Of a stretch of DNA of 33,106 bases, positions 1 through 7,164 are shown piece after piece; the first letter of the stretch is position 1; every line of letters starts with the position of its first letter. Position numbers and translations under genes: made by a program. The stretch comes from a virus. Under the pieces are notes generated by a model that had not been told where the DNA came from, did no database searches, and saw nothing but the letters and a program-made list of their open reading frames with translations. The stretch is from positions 1 to 33,106 of IMG/VR virus record IMGVR_UViG_3300035126_000526; one strand, 5' to 3'.

Positions 1-86
1 TCCTTGAACTTGCCTGCGATCAACTCCGGCTGCGGCTGTGGGGGCGCGCTGGCCGGTGCCGCTGGTGCGGCGACCTGCTCTGCCAT
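1..86 (-). CDS. Capsid assembly (scaffolding) protein, N-terminal fragment
   Basis: Only the first 28 or so codons are present; the gene runs off the left edge. The start ATG (86-84) follows an AAAGGAAG Shine-Dalgarno. The peptide begins MAEQVAAPAAPASAPPQPQP, an Ala/Pro-rich N-terminus, then ELIAGKFK. A disordered N-terminus followed by a GKFK-type motif is usual for T7 gp9-like scaffolds, and the gene directly follows the connector gene as in T7 (gene 8 then gene 9). In that family the protein fills the procapsid and guides coat assembly, then leaves before or during packaging. The assignment rests on position and the short motif. Confidence 0.6.
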   Translation of the reverse strand, partial: MAEQVAAPAAPASAPPQPQPELIAGKFK

Positions 87-101
87 TCTGCTTCCTTTCG
101 C

Positions 102-1673
102 TTACGCTGCGGGCGGGGCGGCTTGCTGCTGTGCAATGCCACCCGCCGCGCGTGCTGCTTCCTGGGCGACCGAAGTGGCCGCTTGGACCTTGACCTGATC
201 CGCCATTGCCCGCCGTGCTTCCTGCTCCAACTGCTCGGGTGTCTTGACAAGGCCGGGTTCGGCCACGCCAAGCGTGCGAGCGGCGAGAGAGAGCAACACC
301 CCCACGTTGATCTGCCGTGCCGCCTCGGGTCCGAGCGAACCCGCGAGTTGCGCGAGTTGCAACGCGGCCTCGGCGCGACGCTTCTTGTCGATCGCTTCAA
401 GCCCCGTCAGCGAGACGACTTCGGCGTAATCGAGTTTCTTCTTGTCGAGCAAGCCCGTTCGCGTGCCCATGTCGATCGCGGCCCACAACAGAGGCTTCTG
501 CTGTTCGTCCACGATCGTCGCGTAGAAGTCGCCAAGCCAGCCCTGCAACTGCTCGGCGGTCTGCTTCCATGCCGTGCTGTGACGGCCAGCCTCACCGGAC
601 GGGGCGGCGTCGGCGTCCAAGAGCATCGTCTTGGCGAGCGACATTTGCAGGCGTTCCCACACCTGCGAGACGACCGAGAAATCAGCGATCTTGTCAACCT
701 TGAGGATGCCAACGTCCTGAGCCTGCCCACCCTCAACGCGAGCGTTGGGGATGATGCGACCGGACGGAACAGACAAGTCCTCGGGCGTGAGTTGGCTGAG
801 GCGGTCGAGAAGGAAATTGAACTTTGACGCGGCCTCGGCCCAATCCTTCATGCGACCGGCGAAGAAGTCGTTGGCGGTAAAGTCGCCCGCGTACAACTCC
901 AACAGGCCACGTCCGTAGTCGTCGCCACCTGCACGCTTGAAATCGGTCTGGAAGATGCGGGGCGTGTCGTGCGTGACTTCGTGGACGATGACATCCGCGA
1001 CTTCCTGCTGCAACAGCCACTTGCCGTCACGCTGGCGGCGGTAAACGGTGTAGAGGTCAAGTTGCTTGTCTTTGTCCTGCGGGCCGATCCTGGCAATCAC
1101 ATCCTCGCCAAGTTCCTCGGCGGCGACGCATTCCTTGATGACGTGGTAGAGGGCGTCCCCGTACCCGTCGCGGCGTGTGCGGTACTGGTCGCGGCGGAAC
1201 ACCCGTTTAGTGAAGTCGTCGTTCCCGCGAAGGCCGATGCCTTCAAGCGTGCTGCCCGTCACAACCAATTGCGTCAGCGATTGGGTGGTGCGGGCAAAGA
1301 AACCAGACGATGTGCGGTACTTCTTGTCGAGCGAACTGGCTTCCAGTGCCGCCCGAATCTTGAGCGATTCGATGTACAACGCCTGCGCCATCGCGGGGTA
1401 CGCGCCCTCTTTCTTGGCGTCGTACTTGTACTCGGGGTCCACGTCCAACTCGAACCAACCGTCGCCTGTGAAGATGGTCGAGCGGAGTTTGCCGACGACG
1501 TTGATGATGCCGCGTGCGGCGAGCGAGTCGTTGGGATTGTGGAGTTTGTCGCCCGAGAGGTGCCCGTACTCGGGCATGATGAACGGCAGCGAGAGCGCAG
1601 CCGCCCAGCGCGCGCGCTCAATCGCACCAGAGGATCGGGAATCCTCTGCTGCCCAAAGTTTGGCAAGGCTCAT
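102..1673 (-). CDS. Head-tail connector (portal) protein, T7 gp8-like
   Basis: This 523-residue protein matches the T7 gp8 family in length (T7 536) and landmarks. An early helix (AIERARW) is followed by the conserved ARGIINVVGKL block near residue 53, equivalent to ARGLNNLASKL in T7. TGDGWFELDV comes next, and QLVVTGSTLEGIG near residue 135 corresponds to QLVVAGNVLLYLP. The protein forms the dodecameric portal ring through which DNA is packaged and ejected. The last 70 residues are Ala/Gln-rich and probably disordered. There is no clear Shine-Dalgarno; the ATG overlaps the upstream stop as ATGA, so translation is probably coupled. Confidence 0.9.
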   Translation of the reverse strand: MSLAKLWAAEDSRSSGAIERARWAAALSLPFIMPEYGHLSGDKLHNPNDSLAARGIINVVGKLRSTIFTGDGWFELDVDPEYKYDAKKEGAYPAMAQALYIESLKIRAALEASSLDKKYRTSSGFFARTTQSLTQLVVTGSTLEGIGLRGNDDFTKRVFRRDQYRTRRDGYGDALYHVIKECVAAEELGEDVIARIGPQDKDKQLDLYTVYRRQRDGKWLLQQEVADVIVHEVTHDTPRIFQTDFKRAGGDDYGRGLLELYAGDFTANDFFAGRMKDWAEAASKFNFLLDRLSQLTPEDLSVPSGRIIPNARVEGGQAQDVGILKVDKIADFSVVSQVWERLQMSLAKTMLLDADAAPSGEAGRHSTAWKQTAEQLQGWLGDFYATIVDEQQKPLLWAAIDMGTRTGLLDKKKLDYAEVVSLTGLEAIDKKRRAEAALQLAQLAGSLGPEAARQINVGVLLSLAARTLGVAEPGLVKTPEQLEQEARRAMADQVKVQAATSVAQEAARAAGGIAQQQAAPPAA

Positions 1674-1888
1674 TTGGGGATGTAAAGTCCGGTGCCCTCG
1701 GCGGGGGCGTTGTTGAGGGGCACGATGTACGAGGCAAGGTCACGCTGCGCAGCCCTGCGGACGGCGGTAGAACGCTCGGCAGCGGCGGCTGCGGCGTCGT
1801 CCACGGCGGTCGGTGCGGGATCGGCGACGTTCGCCCGTGGCGCGCTCACGCCGAAAGCGTTGTCAACGATGCTTCCAATGGCACTCAT
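1670..1888 (-). CDS. Small hypothetical protein (72 aa) before the connector
   Basis: The reading frame is open further upstream, but the start MSAIGSIVDNAFG at 1888 is preferred because it makes an ATGA overlap with the upstream gene. The protein has an Ala-rich, charged middle (DDAAAAAAERS) predicted to be helical and an ending PAEGTGLYIPK. It overlaps the connector start by 4 nt (ATGA), so the two are probably co-translated. Its position just before the connector suggests a head-assembly or adaptor role, but I recognise no family. Confidence 0.6.
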   Translation of the reverse strand: MSAIGSIVDNAFGVSAPRANVADPAPTAVDDAAAAAAERSTAVRRAAQRDLASYIVPLNNAPAEGTGLYIPK

Positions 1889-2118
1889 GGTTTTCGGTTG
1901 TGGTCTTTGGCGATCACTTCGAGGTCGTTGATGAGTTGCAACTGACCGGCCTTGAACGCCAGTTTGCAGGGGTCGCGGCACTCATCCACGTTCTGCGGGT
2001 GCTTGTCGGGGTACTTCTCGCGGAGATACGCGACGAGCGATTCGGCTTGCTCGATAGTGAGCGGGATGCGCTTCATCCCAAACGATTTCGCCGTCTGCGA
2101 GGGGCCGGAGTTGGTCAT
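1885..2118 (-). CDS. Small hypothetical protein (77 or 63 aa)
   Basis: Residues 15-77 look like a compact helical domain: IPLTIEQAESLVAYLREKYP, then a CRDPC pair, then FKAGQLQLINDLEVIA. The longest frame starts at 2118. An internal ATG at 2076 (MKRIPLTIEQ) would give 63 residues and less overlap with the upstream gene. Neither start has a good Shine-Dalgarno, so the choice is open. It overlaps the next gene by 4 nt (ATGA). No family is recognised. Confidence 0.6.
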   Translation of the reverse strand: MTNSGPSQTAKSFGMKRIPLTIEQAESLVAYLREKYPDKHPQNVDECRDPCKLAFKAGQLQLINDLEVIAKDHNRKP

Positions 2119-2523
2119 AGAGATTGACAGGCGACAGAATCGAGTCGGGCGTGTCCAGCCCGCACGCCGCGAGGTAGTCGCGGCAACTCGTAACGCAGTT
2201 GGATTGGGTGATGATGCCGCCCGTCCAGAGGTACAGAAGCCCTCGAACGATGCTCACGGGTCGCGTGTCCAGCACTCGGCTAGCGAGCGGGACTAGGTTC
2301 GGCACGCCGATATGTAGACAGGTCTGTATATTTACCGACCGCTCTACGTAGACCGACCACGGAACCAGCCGTTCGCCGTGGTTATCGGTCCTTTCGACGA
2401 CATGGGTGCCGTCACCGAAGGCGACGTGTACCAAGTGGCTTCGCGTGGTCAGGGCGGTAGCGGCTACCGACGCGGACCACGGATGCCCCGAGGCGAAAAA
2501 ACGAAAGCGCGAGCAAAAGCCAT
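1982..2523 (-). CDS. Frameshifted gene; possible permuted NlpC/P60-like (papain-like) protein
   Basis: Two frames appear to belong together. An ATG at 2523, 23 nt after the polymerase stop, opens with MAFARAFVF and then hits a stop. At a run of six T on the minus strand (2501-2496) the -1 frame continues as FASGHPWSASVAATALTTRS and stays open to 1982. It includes SHLVHVAFGDGTHVVE, then much later NCVTSCRDYLAACG and LSPVNLYDQL. A histidine strand before a Cys-capped helix is the order seen in circularly permuted NlpC/P60 (YiiX-like) proteins; that match is my inference. The last 40 codons overlap the next gene and look like out-of-frame sequence. The frameshift could be programmed, a true mutation, or an indel error in a homopolymer. 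A TTG at 2434 is the only in-frame alternative start I see for the second part. Confidence 0.45.
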
Positions 2524-2524
2524 C

Positions 2525-2553
2525 GTGTTAGTCTACGCTAACATTGTCAACAC
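2525..2553 (-). promoter_or_regulatory. Nested inverted repeats at the RNA polymerase stop codon
   Basis: The arms GTTAG (2544-2540) and CTAAC (2531-2527) form an inner stem, and GTGTT/AACAC (2553-2549 and 2529-2525) an alternative outer one. The element covers the polymerase stop and ends just before the ATG at 2523. A TTGACA lies inside (2551-2546), but no acceptable -10 follows at 16-18 bp. It may be a weak terminator, a translation control hairpin or a protein site; the sequence does not decide. Confidence 0.3.
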
Positions 2554-4940
2554 ATGGCGTAGTTCGCGGCAATGACAGCATTTACGTCAAACTCGCCGCA
2601 CGCTGGCGGGGGTGAAAACGCGATGTCTGTGTGCTGTTCTCGCCACTGTAGCCAAAGGTCTGTCAGCAAGGGGTTTGCGTGGGTTTCCGCGAACTTCCGC
2701 ATGGCCGTGTCGCCCACCTGTTCGGCGGTCGCGGCGTGGCTCCAAAACGAGTCGTGAACCCCCAAGAAAGCCACCCCACGGTTGCGGCACTCCACCGCCG
2801 TCCGCATGAGAACCGCCGTGTCGATGCCATGCACAAAGTTGGGAGCCGCCCCGTTGATCTGCTGTTTGACGTGGACCTTGTTCAGCGTGTTAGCGGCCAC
2901 TAACACCCGCCCAAACTCGGTGTTCACGCACACGGTTGGGTCCGCCGAGTACGGCTGCACCGTCACCCAGCCCACCGGCGTCCGCCAGATCACCGGGCGG
3001 TTGGCCTTCGCAATCTGTTCCGCCGCGCCGCGAATCCAGTCCATCGCCTCACACACGCGGGGGAACATGGTCCGCACGCCCTCCATGAGCCGCTTGACGA
3101 TGAGCCGCTTGGCGTCGCGGGCCAACTCACCTGTAAAGCCTAACTCTACAAACCTTGCCCTAACCTGCTCGCCAGCCCCGTATGCCGTCACGCCGTAGGG
3201 CGTCGTCATCACCGTTTGCTTGCACACCGCCTTGCCGTGCTTAGTCAGAATCTCAATCGCCAGCGTGTGCGCCGGGGTCTGGTCCTCCTTCTCCAACGCA
3301 CGCCGGACGATCCCCGCCAGGGTCGCGTACAACGCGCTCGGCTTGTCCGTGGGGTAGAGGTTGACGTGTTCCGCCGCAACCTCGTCCCGCATCATCGCGG
3401 CGAAGTGCTGGAACCCGCTCGCCGTCGCGTCACGCTGGACCGGCAAATGCACCGCCGCGTCCTTTTTCATCAGTGCCCGACACGCCACAAGGAACTGCAA
3501 CGGGTTCTCGGCCTCACGCCAGAAGCCCGTGTTCCTCGGGTCCGACGCCGACCGGCCAATCTCGCGGATGTTCTCTTTGACCCACTCGATGCGGTCCTCG
3601 AACGAAATCTTGTCGTGGCCGAACATGGTCGCGGCTTGGATCGCCACCTGCCGCGTCACGTCTGGCCCATCCACCGGGTCGGCAAACTCAATCAGCGACC
3701 GCTGCAAATCGTTCCCGTAGTGGTTGAGGTATTGCGGCTTGGCATACGCGCGGCTGCGGAAGTCCGCTTGATGCGGCATGTAAAGCCTCGGTTCCTCCAT
3801 GAACTCACGGGCGACCTGCCGAGCGTTGTACGCCGTGATGAACTCGCTCTCGTTCTTCAAGTTCTCGCGGCGAATCCGCACCCGCTCATTGCGCCATTCC
3901 CGTTGCACAGCCTCGTCGTCCGTGCCGGGCTTCGGCGGCAGGTCGAGCGACGTGGCACGCGGCAGGCCCGCGATGCCGCCACCCTCTTCCATGAGCGTGT
4001 CAATCACGCCGAGCATCCACTTGTTGACGCGAATCGGCGTGTTGCCCAACGCTTCCAGCCCCGCAAGGAACTCGCCCATGTTGGGCAGGTTGTCCCGCAG
4101 CACCGACCGCTGGGCGGGGGTGGACTGCGTGATGATCCGCATGGGGAGCGTGATGTAGCCACCCCGCGTGCTGTCCTCGTGCTTGTACGGGGGCACCACC
4201 ATCGGCGGATAGATCACGCGAAGGTCCGCAAGTGCGGCCTCGTCGTAGGCGATGGTCTTGCGCACCGCATCGTCCAGCCGGAACTGCTTGCTCGTCTTGA
4301 CGCCCTTCCGCACCGTGTCCCGATGGAACGCCAGCGCGAACGGTTGGCCCTCGTCGGCAGCGGAACACGCGCCAACAGCATCCCAGACGAAGTGCTGCCC
4401 CACGCGGACGCACATAAGCGGGTCGTAGATCGCGTCTTGGTCAAGGACCGCCGCGTACTTGTTCACGTCAGAGGGCTTGATCGCGTTGCGCCGCCGCTTC
4501 TTGAACATGGCGCGGATGAGGTCGTACTTCTTTTCCTTCTGCCAACGGTCGAGTTGGGCCTGCGCCAGAATCGCGCGCCCGACCAGCCCGAACATGCGAG
4601 CCTGGTTCACGCGGTTGCCGGTGAACAGGGCGTTGAGCATCACCGTCAGCGTGATTGCTGCCGCCTTCTTGGGCGTCACGAGCAAGTACGGGGCGACGGC
4701 CTCGGTGCGCGTCCACTTGCCTTCCTGCATCAGTTGTCGCCGCTTCTGGCGAATGGCGATGTTGAGGGCAACGGCCCAATGAGCAAGCCACCGGCGACCG
4801 GGCGGGGTCGATGCGATGCGGCCCTTCTCGTGGGCCTTGTCGCGGTCGCGCCAGTACGCATCGCGTCCGCGTTGCTTGCCTTTGCGTTCGATAAGAACCT
4901 GCCGGTCGAAGTCCGTTCCTTGCAGCAGTCCGGGCATCAT
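2547..4940 (-). CDS. Single-subunit DNA-directed RNA polymerase (T7 gp1-like)
   Basis: This 797-residue protein (T7 is 883) is a phage-type RNA polymerase that would transcribe phage genes from its own promoters. Visible landmarks are the DFRSRAY motif near residue 393; motif A QRDATASGFQH with metal-binding Asp504; the O-helix KQTVMTTPYG with Lys574 and Tyr582; and motif C VHDSF with Asp730. The C-terminus ends ANYAMC, near T7's aromatic FAFA end. The N-terminal domain is shorter than in T7. The start ATG (4940) overlaps the stop of the upstream mini-ORF as ATGA and follows AAGGAGG by only 1 nt; the second ATG (4937) is better spaced. It is the last gene of the replication block and lies just before the morphogenesis genes, unlike T7, where it is the first major early gene. 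It is intact at all catalytic positions. Confidence 0.97.
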   Translation of the reverse strand: MMPGLLQGTDFDRQVLIERKGKQRGRDAYWRDRDKAHEKGRIASTPPGRRWLAHWAVALNIAIRQKRRQLMQEGKWTRTEAVAPYLLVTPKKAAAITLTVMLNALFTGNRVNQARMFGLVGRAILAQAQLDRWQKEKKYDLIRAMFKKRRRNAIKPSDVNKYAAVLDQDAIYDPLMCVRVGQHFVWDAVGACSAADEGQPFALAFHRDTVRKGVKTSKQFRLDDAVRKTIAYDEAALADLRVIYPPMVVPPYKHEDSTRGGYITLPMRIITQSTPAQRSVLRDNLPNMGEFLAGLEALGNTPIRVNKWMLGVIDTLMEEGGGIAGLPRATSLDLPPKPGTDDEAVQREWRNERVRIRRENLKNESEFITAYNARQVAREFMEEPRLYMPHQADFRSRAYAKPQYLNHYGNDLQRSLIEFADPVDGPDVTRQVAIQAATMFGHDKISFEDRIEWVKENIREIGRSASDPRNTGFWREAENPLQFLVACRALMKKDAAVHLPVQRDATASGFQHFAAMMRDEVAAEHVNLYPTDKPSALYATLAGIVRRALEKEDQTPAHTLAIEILTKHGKAVCKQTVMTTPYGVTAYGAGEQVRARFVELGFTGELARDAKRLIVKRLMEGVRTMFPRVCEAMDWIRGAAEQIAKANRPVIWRTPVGWVTVQPYSADPTVCVNTEFGRVLVAANTLNKVHVKQQINGAAPNFVHGIDTAVLMRTAVECRNRGVAFLGVHDSFWSHAATAEQVGDTAMRKFAETHANPLLTDLWLQWREQHTDIAFSPPPACGEFDVNAVIAANYAMC

Positions 4941-5008
4941 GCCTCCTTGTTCGTTGTGTACGTTTTGTACAACTCCACCGCCTTCGCGTGGTCTGCGTCT
5001 GTGAACAT
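4937..5008 (-). CDS. Mini-ORF (23 aa) between a hypothetical gene and RNA polymerase
   Basis: The ATG at 5008 lies 8 nt after a perfect AGGAGG, which is embedded in the end of the upstream gene. The stop (4939-4937) overlaps the polymerase ATG. The peptide starts MFTDADHAKAVELYKTY and is a charged, probably helical sequence. The strong ribosome site and the ATGA junction suggest it is translated, perhaps mainly to couple polymerase translation to the upstream genes. No homologue is known to me. Confidence 0.5.
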   Translation of the reverse strand: MFTDADHAKAVELYKTYTTNKEA

Positions 5009-5009
5009 G

Positions 5010-5414
5010 CTACTTGCCTCCTGCCCGCGAGAGGGCGTCTGCTACAACCGGGTGCCGATTCGATTCGGTGATGCCAAGTTTTTTCTCGGTCTGCAACACG
5101 AACAAGAGAAGTGCTGCCCGATCCGCTTTCGCCTGCGCGAGTTCGGTTTCGAGGGTGTTGATCGTGGCCTGCTCCGGCTTGGCGGGGGTGTACACCCAAG
5201 ACTTCAACAAACGAAACGCCGTCTCTTTGGACACGTAGATTTCGTCCGGGTCTGCCCCAGCCGGATTGTTTCCGTTGTCTCGCCATTCTGTCGCAGCATG
5301 GGGTGCCACACCACGCCATTCTCGATACCCGTTTCGGTATTGACACAAAGTTCCATCGGGAAACATTGTAAATTGATCCCCCTCCGCCACGTCGATCGTC
5401 TTCTCGTCGCTCAT
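5010..5414 (-). CDS. Hypothetical protein (134 aa) with C-terminal coiled coil
   Basis: The start MSDEKTIDVAEGDQ at 5414 follows GGAAAGGACGG and overlaps the upstream stop as ATGA; the longer open frame upstream lies inside that gene. The N-terminal part has a small Trp/Tyr-rich segment (QFTMFPDGTLCQYRNG). The region from about residue 85 on is a likely coiled coil (INTLETELAQAKADRAALLL). Its place between the DnaA-like gene and the polymerase suggests an accessory replication or transcription role, without a recognised family. Confidence 0.65.
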   Translation of the reverse strand: MSDEKTIDVAEGDQFTMFPDGTLCQYRNGYREWRGVAPHAATEWRDNGNNPAGADPDEIYVSKETAFRLLKSWVYTPAKPEQATINTLETELAQAKADRAALLLFVLQTEKKLGITESNRHPVVADALSRAGGK

Positions 5415-5755
5415 GCTGCCACCGTCCTTTCCGTTGCCGCCCGAATCTGAGCCTTCGCCCACACGCGGGCCGCTGCTTCCTGCAATGAGCCTGCAAACCA
5501 CTCGCCGCCCAATCCGATTCCCTTGTCGCCGTCTGCAATCGCTTCCGCCACCGACGCGACGGCCTTGATGACGCTGCGGTATCCGCTGTAGCCGACAACG
5601 CTAGCGACCTGTTCCAGTGTCGCGCTCGTGTAATGCCGAAGCGTGTACGACGCGAGTTGCTTTGCGTACACCGCGCGGGGCGTCCCGTGTGTTTCTTCCC
5701 ACACCTTGACTTCCTCGCGTGCCGCCTCCAAGACGTACCTGAACGGAATCACCAT
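5411..5755 (-). CDS. DnaA domain IV-like DNA-binding protein (114 aa)
   Basis: The start MVIPFRYVLEAA at 5755 overlaps the end of the helicase gene by 7 nt and follows AGAGGGCAGG. The core ARAVYAKQLASYTLRHYT-like segment (residues about 24-41), then ATLEQVASVVGYSGYRSVIK, matches the layout of DnaA domain IV: a basic helix, then a helix-turn-helix whose last helix begins near a G-x-S/R-x-V-I pattern (GGRDHSTVIHA in bacterial DnaA). No AAA+ ATPase domain is present. It would bind DnaA-box-like DNA, or compete with host DnaA, next to its own helicase. The match is from motif reading; the remainder (ADGDKGIGLGGEWFAGSLQ) is unassigned. Confidence 0.6.
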   Translation of the reverse strand: MVIPFRYVLEAAREEVKVWEETHGTPRAVYAKQLASYTLRHYTSATLEQVASVVGYSGYRSVIKAVASVAEAIADGDKGIGLGGEWFAGSLQEAAARVWAKAQIRAATERTVAA

Positions 5756-7164
5756 GCCTGCCCTCTGCTTTCGTCGATGTTCTCGAACCGCGTGCGTTCC
5801 GCGTTCCAACGCAGATCGACAACGCCCGTGGGTCCGTTTCGCTGTTTCGCTACGATCAACTCGGCCTTGCCCACCTTGTCGGGGTTTGCGGCCAACCACT
5901 CGGGATCGCTGATGTGGTAGTAGTCCTCGCGGTGCAGTAGCAGCACCACGTCGGCATCCTGCTCGATGCTGCCGGATTCGCGGAGGTCGGACATGCGGGG
6001 CTTGTTGCCCTCGCGCGACTCGGCCCCGCGATTCAACTGCGAGAGGCAAATCACCGGCACGTCCAACTCGCGGGCCAGGGACTTGATGCCACGGCTGATT
6101 GCCGAGACTTCCACCTGTCGGCTCTCGCGTGCCTGCGCCGGGCTGGTCAACAACTGCATGTAGTCGATGACGATGGCACAGACCGGCACGCCCTCACGCT
6201 TGCGGGCCAGTACCCGGCGACGGGCCATGTTGCGGAGTTGGGTAATGGTCAACCCCGCCCGGTCGATGATGTCGATGGGCATGTTCGCAACCGTGTCGGC
6301 GGCACCGAGAACGCGACGGTACTGGTCGCCGCCCATTGTTCCGTTGCGGAGAACCGGCAGGTCAACGCCTGCATGTGCGGACGCGATACGGTCCCACAGG
6401 GCTTCGGCGGACATTTCCAGCGAGAACAGGAGGATCGCCCCCGCCTCGGTCCCGCAAATGCCCTCGGCCATGTTCACGGCCAGGGCGGTCTTGCCCATGC
6501 TCGGGCGGGCCGCGACGATCACCAACTCGCCGGGCTGGAACCCGCTGGTCATGGCGTCCAGTCGGAAGAATCCCACCTTGACGCCGCGATTGCCCTTCGG
6601 CGAGTCCAAAGCCGCGAGCCGGGCGGTCGTCAGTTCCTTCATCGTGCGAACCACGGCCTGCGACTTGGCTTCGGTCAGTTCGATTGCCGCGCTCTGGTAC
6701 TCGTCCAGAACCACCGTCACGGCGTCCGAGTCGGTGGGGTCAATGTCGTAGGCTTTGTGGACGGCCTGCCCCGCGCTGACCACAAGACGGCGCAAGGCTG
6801 CCGACTGGCCGACGATCTTGGCGTAGGTCACGGCTCCTGCGGCGGACGGCACGCTCTCGGCCAGTTCCCGAAGGTACTCGCCACCGCCCACGGCCTCGAA
6901 CAGATTGCCGTTCTTGATCGCCTCAATGAGCAACACAAGGTCGATACGCCCCATGCGGTCGATGATGTCACACGCCACCCGGTAGATCGCCGCATGCCGC
7001 TCGTCGTAGAAGTCCTCGGGGCTGGCAATGTGGGTTTGCACGTCGGCAAGCACGTTCGGATCGTTGAGAATGGCCCCCAAAAGGCTCATCTCGGCATGGA
7101 CCGCTTTCGGCACCGGGCGATTGAACAAGGCTTCGAGGTTGACGATCGGCGCGTTACGCGGCAT
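5749..7164 (-). CDS. dnaB: Replicative DNA helicase, DnaB-like
   Basis: This 471-residue protein has the normal DnaB layout. The N-terminal DnaB domain begins AVHAEMSLLGAILNDP (from residue 21). The RecA-like motor carries Walker A ARPSMGKTA (219-227, Lys225), FSLEMS (247-252), Walker B VIDYMQLL (332-339), LSQLNRG (374-380) and the DLRESGSIEQDAD loop (393-405). It unwinds the fork as a hexamer on the lagging strand. It has no primase or zinc domain, so it is unlike T7 gp4 and would need host DnaG. The ATG at 7164 follows AAGGAGGG and overlaps the initiator gene by 11 nt, so initiator and helicase are co-translated. Confidence 0.95.
   Translation of the reverse strand: MPRNAPIVNLEALFNRPVPKAVHAEMSLLGAILNDPNVLADVQTHIASPEDFYDERHAAIYRVACDIIDRMGRIDLVLLIEAIKNGNLFEAVGGGEYLRELAESVPSAAGAVTYAKIVGQSAALRRLVVSAGQAVHKAYDIDPTDSDAVTVVLDEYQSAAIELTEAKSQAVVRTMKELTTARLAALDSPKGNRGVKVGFFRLDAMTSGFQPGELVIVAARPSMGKTALAVNMAEGICGTEAGAILLFSLEMSAEALWDRIASAHAGVDLPVLRNGTMGGDQYRRVLGAADTVANMPIDIIDRAGLTITQLRNMARRRVLARKREGVPVCAIVIDYMQLLTSPAQARESRQVEVSAISRGIKSLARELDVPVICLSQLNRGAESREGNKPRMSDLRESGSIEQDADVVLLLHREDYYHISDPEWLAANPDKVGKAELIVAKQRNGPTGVVDLRWNAERTRFENIDESRGQAW

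Noticed and set aside
2310-2352. AT-rich imperfect palindrome (2310-2331) and the palindrome TCTACGTAGA (2343-2352) as a late promoter or operator
   Set aside because: They fall inside the probable frameshifted coding sequence and no promoter hexamers match; kept only as a curiosity.
2523-2551. TTGACA near the polymerase stop as a sigma70 promoter
   Set aside because: No -10 resembling TATAAT is found at 16-18 bp; the hexamer is better explained as part of the inverted repeat.
3216-5450. A 744-codon plus-strand open frame opposite the RNA polymerase
   Set aside because: It is the antisense of a catalytically complete polymerase gene, rich in Arg/Val/His/Leu as expected of a shadow frame in GC-rich DNA, and it crosses several real gene boundaries.
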